Shown here piece after piece: positions 19,270 to 26,929 of a stretch of 64,000 nucleotides of DNA. Made by a program: the position numbers and the translations under genes. Source of the stretch: Mesotoga sp. Brook.08.105.5.1 (GTDB taxonomy: Bacteria > Thermotogota > Thermotogae > Petrotogales > Kosmotogaceae); the NCBI RefSeq assembly GCF_002752635.1, contig NZ_AYTW01000028.1, positions 36,293 to 100,292 of the forward strand, given 5' to 3'. The notes under the pieces were generated by a model. The model was not told where the DNA came from. It worked only from the letters and a program-made list of their open reading frames with translations, and searched no databases. Within the stretch, counting starts at the first letter, position 1, and the number at the start of each line of letters is the position of its first letter.

Positions 19270-19302
19270 AATACAGATTTTGAAAGACTGGAGAGGTGAA
19301 AA

Positions 19303-20178
19303 ATGAAACCATTCTCTGAAAGATATGGGTACAAGCAACCAAAGGTAGATATTCAGACCGATTCCATGGATGACGATTTGCGAAATGCCTTGTGGAACGA
19401 AGTATATGCCGAGTTTACTGGGGTTCTTTATACTCATTACGAATACTTAGTCATGAGTTCATCAGACGAAAAATTATTCACTGAACTCTGGAAGTCGTTC
19501 TTTAAGTTGCCACTTGATGAAATGCCAAGAGACAGCACTAATTACCTTGTGTCTCTCAAAAAACTCTTCTACAGGCTCGAGTGGCATGAAGTATATGATC
19601 TCATAGAGTTCATGCTTGACTGGATTGCCAAAGATTCCCGCTACAAGTTCCATCTTAGGGCTTTTAAGAACAAGTTGAATAACGTTCTTGAAAGCAATCT
19701 GTCGGGATACAGGATTATTGACACCTGTGTAACTCCAATAGTAGATGATGCAGAGATCGAAGAGATAGAAAGTGCAATATGCCTAGCAGATCTACTGAAC
19801 GGTGTTAAGAAGCATCTCCAAACTTCTCTGGAATTCTTCTCCAGAAAGCATGATCCTGACTATCGGAATTCGATAAAGGAATCAATAAGTGCTGTAGAAT
19901 CTCTTTGCAAAATCATCTGTGGTAATCCGAAAGCAACTCTTGGCGAAGCACTAGAATCCATAGACAAAAAGGGGTTAGTCCCGTTTCATAAGGCCCTAAA
20001 ATCAGGATTGCTCAATCTATACGGATATACAAGTGATGAACAAGGTATAAGGCACGCCTTCACAGATGGTAAGAGTGAGGTATTTCAAGAAGACGCACGC
20101 TTCATGCTGGTCTCTTGCTCTGCATCTGTCAATTATCTCATTGTGAAAGCTGACAAAGCGGGAATAACAACATCTTAA
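19303..20178 (+). CDS. AbiJ_NTD4 abortive-infection protein
   Basis: The opening KPFSERYGYKQPKVDIQTDSMDDDLRNALWN is characteristic of the AbiJ N-terminal domain 4 family, found in abortive-infection and other phage-defence proteins. The C-terminal half (ESISAVESLCKIICG, then LYGYTSDEQGIRHAFTDG) resembles a HEPN-like helical domain with an RH pair. Length (291 residues) is normal for the family. GAGAGGTGAAAA supports the ATG at 19303. It follows the restriction operon by 33 bp on the same strand and is probably transcribed with it, adding a suicidal back-up to restriction. Confidence 0.85.
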   Translation: MKPFSERYGYKQPKVDIQTDSMDDDLRNALWNEVYAEFTGVLYTHYEYLVMSSSDEKLFTELWKSFFKLPLDEMPRDSTNYLVSLKKLFYRLEWHEVYDLIEFMLDWIAKDSRYKFHLRAFKNKLNNVLESNLSGYRIIDTCVTPIVDDAEIEEIESAICLADLLNGVKKHLQTSLEFFSRKHDPDYRNSIKESISAVESLCKIICGNPKATLGEALESIDKKGLVPFHKALKSGLLNLYGYTSDEQGIRHAFTDGKSEVFQEDARFMLVSCSASVNYLIVKADKAGITTS

Positions 20179-20240
20179 CTATTTTCGCAGTTTTTTCTTC
20201 GTTTGCATTTCTACTTAAGAATGACTTGGCTTGAACGGTT

Positions 20241-20775
20241 TCAGGGCAGGAGTGCCTGCACAATGCTAAATATTGCGTACAGCGCTATGCTTCCATAAAC
20301 TAAATCAAGACCCCTTGAGTGGGAAGAAGTTATCCGCTTAAGAGAGCGGTTCTTAGTTTTTTTCATCTCCTCCTTCAAAGATTCTGGAAGAGACTTCTTT
20401 ATTTCCTCCGGTAATTCGTTTATGCGAAACCTAGAGAATAGGGGCAATGACAAATCTTGACTATCCCTTCTGTTGAGATTCCAGTGAAGTCTCTCAATTT
20501 CCATTGCCCTCTTGCTCATTTGTGTGAAAAGAACTCTGTTGCGCCTTTCTGCAAAATACATACCAATGGTAATGGCTAACAGCAATGCTGATTCTTTAAG
20601 CCCCATCGATTCTCTAACAAAAAGACCGACTGCATAACAAAAATCCCCAACAAGCTGAATCTGTGTGCGTTACTATGTCATTGTGATATGCGATCAATGA
20701 ACTATACTCCGTCCGAACGTCTTCTGCATTCGTAAAAACGCCATTTTCAGAACTAATCGCCGACTTTTCCTCCAT
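20241..20775 (-). pseudogene. Small membrane protein gene, frameshifted
   Basis: A good GGAGGTAATTAGA and ATG at 20775 open a frame (MEEKSAISSENGV through AYHNDIVTHT) that stops early. A second frame continues it with IQLVGDFCYAVGLFVRESMG and runs to 20241 with membrane segments near ALLLAITIGMYFAE and at the C-terminus (IALYAIFSIVQALL). The switch falls at a CA dinucleotide tract (plus strand TGTGTG, 20662-20667); one more CA unit would restore a 178-residue protein. An internal ATG at 20606 could still make the last 121 residues. I do not recognise the family. It lies between two defence-type genes and reads away from the 491-residue HEPN-like gene. Confidence 0.6.
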
Positions 20776-20840
20776 TCTAATTACCTCCGATTTCTAGCTG
20801 ATTCAGATGCCATCTCCCGATATAGTCATTTAGAGCATTC

Positions 20841-22316
20841 TCACTGCCCAGAAAGATCTTTCTTCAGCTGTGCGAAGCTTTGGAACACACTTTTGCTCGA
20901 AAGCCTATTTAAGCTTGTTTCCATCCTAGATACGTCTTCTATGACAATCAAGTTGGTGTGGGCAGCCCTATTTCTTTCTTCTAGAATTATCTCCCACTCC
21001 TCGCTAAGAACATTCAGTTCCACTCTTGTGAAGTGCGGGGGTATTCTTGCTTCATGTGTAACTCTGTGAACGAATGATAATCTTGTCTTTCCTAATTCTG
21101 GCGGTCTCCACGCTCCACAATATTTAGTATTGAAATTGACAGCTCTTCTTCCAAACGTATGTACTCCGCTTACCCCCGGTTCCGTACACAGCTTGTTGAA
21201 AAACGTGGGCATTTCTATCGGATTATCCAGGAGTGTTCTCAGCCACTGAACTATCGATAGCCTGATCTCGTTCTCGAACACTTTCGCGAATGGCATTAAA
21301 ACAGGGGTGTATTCAGGCTTAAATTGAGTACTCAAATCAGGGTAAGCTGAGTCCAAAAATATACATGCGCCGCTCTGAAAGAAATCCTTAACTCTCTGCG
21401 CATTATGGAGCCAAAGAGAAGACTGCCAATCAAGGTAAGTCTCATCGATTGCCACTGTTTGGGACTCATCTGTATAAGAGCATAGAGTTGATATTGCATT
21501 GGAGATACTTATAGATAAATCCTCGATAGTCCTGACAAAGTTCTTTTCATTACTAGGATTTCTGCTTAGCCCTTGTTTTATCCGGTCAAGCTGTGCAAAC
21601 CCTGAGTGCAAAAGACTGACAGTCTCTGTTTGAGCCTGTTTCCTTACATGATAATTCTGACAGTTAACCGCTGCTAGGCAACTAACTAGACCGTTCAACA
21701 AATCAGCAAGAGATTTGAATTCTCTCTTCCAGTCAATCACTACTTTCTCTTCTTTAAAGCCTTCATCTATTAATCGGAGCCTCTTCCTTTCCTGACAGTC
21801 CATGCTGGCAATCAAGCCAAGATTAATCAGCTGTGATTTGATTGATTGAGTACTTGTCTTAATGGCTCGAAAAGATCTGTAAGCGAAGTCTTCCGTAACA
21901 ACAATCAGTGGAAGATCATTGTAATCTAAACCAAGGGTGCTACAGATAAGCTTAACTGTTCTGGAAGCTTCTTTGGTTCTGATAGTATTGTCTTTCTCAA
22001 ATACACCGACTGCGTCATACTGCTGAATTGCTGAGTAATATTCTCTTGCAGCTGCTTTCTTCATCCAGTTCTCCGGTGGATCCACAAGAGCAAAGAAAAG
22101 AAGATCTTTGCCACTTCTTCTATCGAGAGATTCGAAGATGTTTCCCAAAAACGCTCCAAACTCTGCATCTATTTCCGGATCGAACAGAATGAAAGCAAAA
22201 AGCTTGAAATCTCGGAGAGCTTCCCTAACGTATCTATATTCAAGTTCCTTCTGACCCGTTTTTCTCTGACGGGATAGATTTTTGATGATTGTGTAACTTG
22301 TTATTGGGTAACCCAT
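20841..22316 (-). CDS. Unknown 491-residue protein with C-terminal HEPN-like motif
   Basis: I do not recognise this protein as a named family. The N-terminal 200 residues look like an alpha/beta domain (FKLFAFILFDPEIDAEFGAFLGN, LLFFALVDPPENW). The middle is helical, and the last about 60 residues include ILEERNRAAHTNLIVIEDV, an R-N-x-x-x-H motif typical of HEPN domains. No membrane segment is visible. GAGGTGAAGT supports ATG 22316. It stands alone among defence genes, downstream of AbiJ on the opposite strand, so a role as a single-gene or two-gene anti-phage system is plausible but unproven. Confidence 0.75.
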   Translation of the reverse strand: MGYPITSYTIIKNLSRQRKTGQKELEYRYVREALRDFKLFAFILFDPEIDAEFGAFLGNIFESLDRRSGKDLLFFALVDPPENWMKKAAAREYYSAIQQYDAVGVFEKDNTIRTKEASRTVKLICSTLGLDYNDLPLIVVTEDFAYRSFRAIKTSTQSIKSQLINLGLIASMDCQERKRLRLIDEGFKEEKVVIDWKREFKSLADLLNGLVSCLAAVNCQNYHVRKQAQTETVSLLHSGFAQLDRIKQGLSRNPSNEKNFVRTIEDLSISISNAISTLCSYTDESQTVAIDETYLDWQSSLWLHNAQRVKDFFQSGACIFLDSAYPDLSTQFKPEYTPVLMPFAKVFENEIRLSIVQWLRTLLDNPIEMPTFFNKLCTEPGVSGVHTFGRRAVNFNTKYCGAWRPPELGKTRLSFVHRVTHEARIPPHFTRVELNVLSEEWEIILEERNRAAHTNLIVIEDVSRMETSLNRLSSKSVFQSFAQLKKDLSGQ

Positions 22317-22725
22317 ACTTCACCTCAGGAACAACAATCTCTAATACCGCTTTTGGTACTGATACCCAAACAAGTACTAATGAAAGCCGCACACTTCCCA
22401 AATTATTATAATCATTGTTACAGTAAAAACCAAATTCAACCAAACTGACTTACTATAGCAGAATAAGTATTAGCCAGTCTTCCAAGTTATTAGTCATGAC
22501 AACTGCTTCATGCTTACTCCTTGTAGTTTATTCATAAGCATCAGTTCATAATTAAGAAATCCAGAAAGTCATGAAAGGCCTGATAACGAGCGAAAATAAC
22601 TGCAAAGAGCCCCGGAAATCTGGGGCTCATAGAAAAAACCTTTCATCTGAACTTGATTAGCCATTAGTGGCCACTTGGGGAAGCGGAATCTGTCCATATG
22701 AAAATATTTTTCGATGTGAAGCTTC
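22317..22725. other. Intergenic region with one hairpin
   Basis: No gene is supported here. A 7-bp hairpin (GAGCCCC / GGGGCTC, 8-base loop) lies at 22607-22628. The rest is AT-rich upstream sequence of the HEPN-like gene. Confidence 0.5.
22607..22628 (-). terminator. Possible weak terminator downstream of the 80-residue gene
   Basis: A perfect 7-bp stem GAGCCCC/GGGGCTC encloses 8 bases. On the minus strand only a short TTT follows, so termination would be weak. It lies about 100 bp beyond the stop at 22726. Confidence 0.35.
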
Positions 22726-22968
22726 TTAATTCACCAACACCTTCATCGCCGTCTTCCAAAGGCCCTTGTTCAGGAACATGACGACTAGGTCAATCAAGAC
22801 GTCCAGGATGAAGTCGAAGAATTCTGGATCGATCTTCCATTCTTCATCCGGAAGCGCGTCCTTTATCATCTGTTTCACTTTCTCTTTCTTCTCAGCCCCG
22901 TTGCCGGGACTCTCCACATAACTTGCGAAGACGGTTATTAGAGAAATCAATTGTCGTATGAAATCCAT
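22726..22968 (-). CDS. Small hypothetical protein with terminal hydrophobic helices
   Basis: This is an 80-residue protein behind a strong AGGAGGTAGTT and ATG. It has a hydrophobic N-terminal helix (FIRQLISLITVFASYV), a charged middle and a second hydrophobic helix (FILDVLIDLVVMFLN). I do not recognise it. Together with the DUF2922 and DUF1659 genes upstream on the same strand it may be the third, YvrJ-like or holin-like, member of that cluster, but similarity is not evident. Confidence 0.6.
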   Translation of the reverse strand: MDFIRQLISLITVFASYVESPGNGAEKKEKVKQMIKDALPDEEWKIDPEFFDFILDVLIDLVVMFLNKGLWKTAMKVLVN

Positions 22969-22984
22969 AACTACCTCCTGTTGA

Positions 22985-23030
22985 TTTCGTCCTTCGTCCA
23001 GGATCGTGAACCCGTCCCTCGTCCTTGGAT
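22985..23030 (-). repeat. Dispersed GGACGGG-type repeat, left of four-helix-bundle gene 1
   Basis: CGTCCTTCGTCCAGGATCG followed by ACCCGTCC matches the dispersed family found at 51120, 51690, 53930, 57130, 59820, 61660 and 63870. An inverted relative lies at 23457-23500, on the other side of the gene. Confidence 0.6.
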
Positions 23031-23078
23031 AGACACTGAGAGCATCTTTGAGCTATCATTTCTCTGGAGGTGGTCTTA

Positions 23079-23513
23079 ATGGCCGATTCTTATCAGAATC
23101 TAGATGTCTATAAGCTTAGTATGAAGTTTGCCTACGACGTTTATCAGATTGTCTCCACTTTCCCTGACTTCGAGAAATTCGGCCTTTCTTCCCAGCTTAG
23201 GAGAGCCGTTATCTCCGTTCCCTCTAATATCGCCGAAGGATCAGGCCGTCAGTACAAGAAGGAGTTTGTGCAGTTTCTCTTCCTGGCAAAGGGTTATCTC
23301 AGAGAAGCAATGACACAGCTCGAACTCTCGAAGATGTTTGGATATATAGATGAAGAGACTTTCAGTCAGATAAAGGATCAGGCGAACAGACTCCATAAGA
23401 TGCTTAACAGGTTGATCTCCAGACTGAAGAACCCGGGTGGCTCAGCCACCCGGAGCCAAGGACGCCGGACGGGTCCTCGGGTTTGGACGATGGACGGTTC
23501 TAGATCAGATTAA
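23079..23513 (+). CDS. Four-helix-bundle protein (S23/IVP family), copy 1
   Basis: SYQNLDVYKLSMKFAYDVYQIVSTFP, SSQLRRAVISVPSNIAEGSGRQYKKEF and FLFLAKGYLREAMTQLELSKMFG are the diagnostic blocks of the four-helix-bundle family first described from intervening sequences in 23S rRNA genes. The start is ATG 23079 behind GGAGGTGGTCTTA. The family ends near RLISRLKN; the last about 27 residues here read through a 9-bp hairpin (CCGGGTGGC/GCCACCCGG) and repeat DNA, so the C-terminal tail is an accident of insertion. Imperfect inverted copies of the dispersed GGACGGGTCC-type repeat flank it on both sides. Function of the family is unknown. Confidence 0.88.
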   Translation: MADSYQNLDVYKLSMKFAYDVYQIVSTFPDFEKFGLSSQLRRAVISVPSNIAEGSGRQYKKEFVQFLFLAKGYLREAMTQLELSKMFGYIDEETFSQIKDQANRLHKMLNRLISRLKNPGGSATRSQGRRTGPRVWTMDGSRSD

Positions 23514-23709
23514 ACAACTCATTCTTCTGGGTATCGATCACTGCCGCGTAGTCAACCGCATAATTTGAAGGGATCACCTTCAGAGTTATGAGGTTTCCCA
23601 TCACAGTCTCGACTTCAGATTGAGTGAGACTCGCCTTGGGCTCCTTTATGTAGAAGCCCTTGGACTTCTTCGCGGCTGAATCGTACCACCTAACGCTCAG
23701 GTTTCTCAT
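23500..23709 (-). CDS. DUF2922 family protein
   Basis: This 69-residue protein has the compact DUF2922 pattern: it opens with RNLSVRWYDSAAKKSKGFYI, continues with a region of alternating charge (EVETVMGNLI) and ends with AVIDTQKNELFNLI. DUF2922 and DUF1659 genes occur as adjacent pairs in many Firmicutes and some Thermotogota, with no known role. GGAGGAACTCAC supports ATG 23709. The C-terminal codons overlap the tail of the oppositely oriented four-helix-bundle gene by 14 bases, consistent with that gene having inserted here. Confidence 0.82.
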   Translation of the reverse strand: MRNLSVRWYDSAAKKSKGFYIKEPKASLTQSEVETVMGNLITLKVIPSNYAVDYAAVIDTQKNELFNLI

Positions 23710-23905
23710 GTGAGTTCCTCCTTTCGAGTAACGGTTCTCAGTTGACCGTTATCCGTCCTCCGAAAGAGCTATAAAGTGCAGTGGCATTGCATTTTCGATC
23801 CTAATCGGCGAACGGACTACGGCCTACGGTTACATTGTTTCACCGGTCAGAGGTAAGAAGTTCCCAACTTCAAACCTCCAGCCTCTACCCTCTTACATCA
23901 GTCTC

Positions 23906-24142
23906 TTAATCGATCGGTCCGAGGGTCTGGGTTTCAACTAGCTTGATATCGGCGATGATGTAATCGGTGAGGCCTGCGATGTTATAGGCTGCGTCATAAG
24001 CCTCCTGCGCAGTCATTGCCGAATCGACTTTGAGAGTCTGCCTCGAGAGGACTGGTTTGTCGTCCTCAATAACACCTGTATCCCAGGTGATCGAGAGTGC
24101 CTTCTCAGTTCCTACTACCATTACAGTTGTGCCAAGTCCCAT
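23906..24142 (-). CDS. DUF1659 family protein
   Basis: The 78-residue product shows the DUF1659 layout: a beta-rich start (TTVMVVGTEKALSITWDTG), the LSRQTLKVDSAMTAQEAYDAAYNIAGL core and an IKLVETQTL ending. It is the usual upstream partner of DUF2922. GGAGGAATTTTC precedes ATG 24142. About 200 bp of repeat-like sequence separates it from the DUF2922 gene. Confidence 0.82.
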   Translation of the reverse strand: MGLGTTVMVVGTEKALSITWDTGVIEDDKPVLSRQTLKVDSAMTAQEAYDAAYNIAGLTDYIIADIKLVETQTLGPID

Positions 24143-24946
24143 GAAAATTCCTCCTTGATCTAGAGACCGGGGTCAGAGGTAGGGGGGTTAGGGGTTTGAA
24201 AGATCTTACCCACCCGCTACCACGTTCCCGCAACCTCCGTTTTTTATTCGTGGCCACGTGAGATGAATATATATCACCGGGTCAAAAATCTCCAAGCTCA
24301 GGTGAAAAACACCTGACTTTGGCTCTGGAATTACGGGAATGTATAATCAGAATGTGGAAGCAAAGGCTCGTTTCTCGAGAGTGACGGCCGTTAATTCTAA
24401 GAGCGGTTCGACACAAAAAACGAAATAAAATCGATGAAAGAACAAGAAATAGAATCAAAGAAATCGAGCAAAGAAAATAATCCGATCTAATCAGCAATAA
24501 TCATGAATAATAAGCTGTATTTGAAAATCGCTCCGGTCTCTCAATACTGAAAAGCTCATGAATAGTTATTGACAGCATTTATGGGAATGAGATAGAATAT
24601 ATACAACCTGTTTTGATTGACTTACGGAGCTTATGGAGGTTCTTCAAAATATGGATAGTTTTGAAAAAACTGCTTTTATCTTTTGTTCTCTTTGTTTAAG
24701 GGTTTCTTTCTTGAAGAACTCAACTTCAGGTTTGTCCCCGTAGAATGACATTGGAATTCCTGACTGCACAGGAAACAAGTCCGTTCAAGTTTCAAGCATA
24801 CTACTGCGTTTCAAAGCTAAAGACAGTCCGGTAATATCAGCATGAATATGAAGAGATGATTTGAAGTATATCGAAGGCTTCGAAGCCGATGCATTCAGAA
24901 AATAGAGTTCTGAATGAACTGCTTCCATGCAGAGAGGAGGTGATTT
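24143..24946. other. Intergenic region with one dispersed repeat
   Basis: No convincing gene is present. At 24195-24225 lies a minus-strand copy of the GGTAGCGGG...TAAGATCTT repeat family. A 30-codon frame at 24651 has a GGAGG but at poor spacing and is not called. Confidence 0.5.
24195..24225 (-). repeat. Dispersed TAAGATCTT repeat, copy in reverse
   Basis: Read on the minus strand this is GGTAGCGGGTGGG then TAAGATCTTTC, matching plus-strand copies at 25958-25980, 26789-26816, 30791-30816 and 30862-30885. Confidence 0.65.
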
Positions 24947-25234
24947 ATGGGCAACCTGCGCGATGAGAGGATCATGAAGCAGCTTAGCCAGAGGGAGCTT
25001 GGAGAGGTGATCGGGAAGGACCAGAAGTATATCTCCGAGGTCGAATTTGGAAGGATAATTCCCTGTTTCCAGAAAGCGGATACGCTTGCCCGTTTTCTCG
25101 AGGTTCCGGTGGAGAGGATCTTTCCCTGTTTCACGAGAACTTCCCGCTTTCCCGGCTACAAGGATATCATGTATCTCTACAGTCTCGGATATGACATAGG
25201 GGTATATGAGAACGTTCTGAGAGAACTAACATGA
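24947..25234 (+). CDS. XRE-family helix-turn-helix regulator
   Basis: The 95-residue protein is essentially one Cro/C1-type HTH domain: LSQRELGEVIGKDQKYISEVEFGRIIP forms the two recognition helices. GAGGAGGTGATTT precedes ATG 24947. It opens the rightward replication-like module and probably controls it, as phage repressor-type proteins do. No operator is obvious in the upstream region. Confidence 0.88.
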   Translation: MGNLRDERIMKQLSQRELGEVIGKDQKYISEVEFGRIIPCFQKADTLARFLEVPVERIFPCFTRTSRFPGYKDIMYLYSLGYDIGVYENVLRELT

Positions 25235-25246
25235 AGGAGGCACAGT

Positions 25247-25315
25247 ATGACTAACGAGAACAGGGTTATTAAAAGGCAACCGAATAGGAAGACACACAAG
25301 GGAACCGGGAGGTGA
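25247..25315 (+). CDS. Possible 22-residue basic peptide
   Basis: A tiny frame with AAGGAGG at good spacing starts at ATG 25247 and encodes MTNENRVIKRQPNRKTHKG and three more residues. Its stop lies within the ribosome binding site of the following nuclease gene, so it could be a leader peptide that couples translation. It may equally be chance. Confidence 0.3.
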   Translation: MTNENRVIKRQPNRKTHKGTGR

Positions 25316-25321
25316 TACACC

Positions 25322-26770
25322 ATGAATCCGGCAGTAAAAAACGAGAACGGATCCCCTGCACGAGACCCGCTCTCAAGAAACAAATGTAACAACACGCAAC
25401 TAAATACTACCACTTTCAGGCGGGAAAGGTCTAATTCTGTTTACCCTTTTTGCAACAGTGATATTACTTCGGCAATTCACGCAGAAGAAGCGTCAGGAAT
25501 AGGACAGAATTTCTCTTGTCCATACATTTCCAGGCAATTAGCTCCTGAGAAATCGGAGAACGGAGAACGGCTGACGGAGAACCGTCACCCGTTCCCCTTA
25601 TCCTACTCCCGAATCAAAGCCTTCGTGGAATGCCCTCACAGGTTCTATCTCCGTTATTTTGAAGGCCTGCCAGAAGCTCAGGGAGAGGGAAGAAAACATA
25701 ACGGTCTCATCTTGAGGGCTGTGTTCAACGCTTATCTCGGTAATTCTCCTACTCCATTGCTCTTTGGAGAAAACCTCAAGAGGGATATGGAGCAGATAGA
25801 GTTCGGAGTTCAATTCCTCAAGAGCAAAGAGGTTCTTGCCCTCAATATCCCCTTCGCTCTGGACAGATTCTCCAATCCGGTACCCTTCGACGAACCAGAA
25901 GTCGTGTTTAGGGGCATAGCGCAGTGTCTTTACACTGCGCCGGGGTCGGAGACAGGTGGTAGCAGGTTCGTAAGATCACAATTCAATTCAAATGGAGGAA
26001 ATGATGATCAGGGAACGTCATCCGATGTCCGTTCACCGTTCGCCGACAAAGCTGTAAGGAGCTTTGAATCTGATTTTCTTGGTCTTTCGGATGACGGAGG
26101 ACCTGAGACGGTCAACCAGGCTCTTACCCTCTGTCACTTCAAGGCGGGGTTTGGCGATCCCGACTGGGAGAGGCTTCTTATATACGCCTGGGCCTTATCG
26201 AGAGGGGGATATAACATAGGCAGGATAGAATGGGTCTCTCTTTCTGCGGGGGCTTCCTTCTCGAAAGAGATAACGAAAGAGAACCTCGAAGAGGCGGGAA
26301 TCAATCTCTATGCCTGGATAAACCAGATTCTTCAGAGCGACTTTTCGCCCGAAGCCGGAGATCACTGCTCCTACTGCCTGTATCATTCACTCTGTCCTCT
26401 CATGGAGAAGCTTGGAGAGGATCTCACGATAAGTGACAGTGACTCTTTGAAGAAGACCCTTCAGAAGACAGTCGCCTTTCAGGAAGGGGCGAAGAAGATG
26501 AAGAAGCTCGCGGATGAGTTCATAGACAGGGAAGGGATAGGAAAGGTTGAGCTAAATGACTATGAATACGCTAGCGATGAAGCTCCAACTCAGATAAGGC
26601 TTCTGGATAGAGAGGCGGCTCTGGATACAGTCGTCGGGCTTCCAGATCCATTCAAATTCATCACGTTCAAGAACCTTTCGGAGCTGGTCGACTATCTTCC
26701 CGAAGAAGCCTACGAGAAGAAAGAGAAGCTGAAGCCGGTGAGGAGGTTTCGAAGGGCCGCTGAGCGCTGA
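25322..26770 (+). CDS. PD-(D/E)XK nuclease-like protein, active site degenerate
   Basis: PLSYSRIKAFVECPHRFYLRYFEGLP (about residues 90-115) is the opening of RecB/Cas4-type PD-(D/E)XK nucleases with the first Fe-S cysteine, and HCSYCLYHSLC near residue 351 supplies the other three. The catalytic part looks broken: the usual G-x-x-D appears as FRGIAQCLY and the usual D/E-x-K as LCHFKAG. Between them, and in the first 90 residues, the frame reads through copies of dispersed repeats (TAAGATC type at 25958-25980; AACGG type near 25556-25592). The protein may therefore bind without cutting, or be decaying. GGGAGGTGATACACC supports ATG 25322. Confidence 0.75.
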   Translation: MNPAVKNENGSPARDPLSRNKCNNTQLNTTTFRRERSNSVYPFCNSDITSAIHAEEASGIGQNFSCPYISRQLAPEKSENGERLTENRHPFPLSYSRIKAFVECPHRFYLRYFEGLPEAQGEGRKHNGLILRAVFNAYLGNSPTPLLFGENLKRDMEQIEFGVQFLKSKEVLALNIPFALDRFSNPVPFDEPEVVFRGIAQCLYTAPGSETGGSRFVRSQFNSNGGNDDQGTSSDVRSPFADKAVRSFESDFLGLSDDGGPETVNQALTLCHFKAGFGDPDWERLLIYAWALSRGGYNIGRIEWVSLSAGASFSKEITKENLEEAGINLYAWINQILQSDFSPEAGDHCSYCLYHSLCPLMEKLGEDLTISDSDSLKKTLQKTVAFQEGAKKMKKLADEFIDREGIGKVELNDYEYASDEAPTQIRLLDREAALDTVVGLPDPFKFITFKNLSELVDYLPEEAYEKKEKLKPVRRFRRAAER

Positions 26771-26780
26771 ACGCTGGGGG

Positions 26781-26929
26781 TATGGGGTAGCGGGTTCGTA
26801 AGATCTTGACCAACCCCAAGAGAGTTAACGGTTCACCGAGAGGACATAAGAGCGGTTAGGCCATTGACCTGGCTCTTTCGGAGAACGGCGAACCGTTGAC
26901 GGACAACTATTTCTAATGGAGGTTTTACC
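26781..26929 (+). repeat. Repeated intergenic module, intact copy
   Basis: This module runs from GGGGTAGCGGGTTCGTAAG through CCCCAAGAGAGTTAACGG, ACATAAGAGCGGTTAGGCC and GAGAACGGCGAACCGTTGAC to the GGAGG of the next gene. The same succession is found upstream of the DnaB-like gene (30787-30907 plus 31352-31436), where a four-helix-bundle gene lies in the middle. It may carry a shared promoter or operator. Confidence 0.7.

Noticed and set aside
24651..24743. 30-codon frame after a GGAGG
   Set aside because: The spacing of 11 bases is poor, the peptide has no distinctive feature and nothing downstream appears coupled to it.
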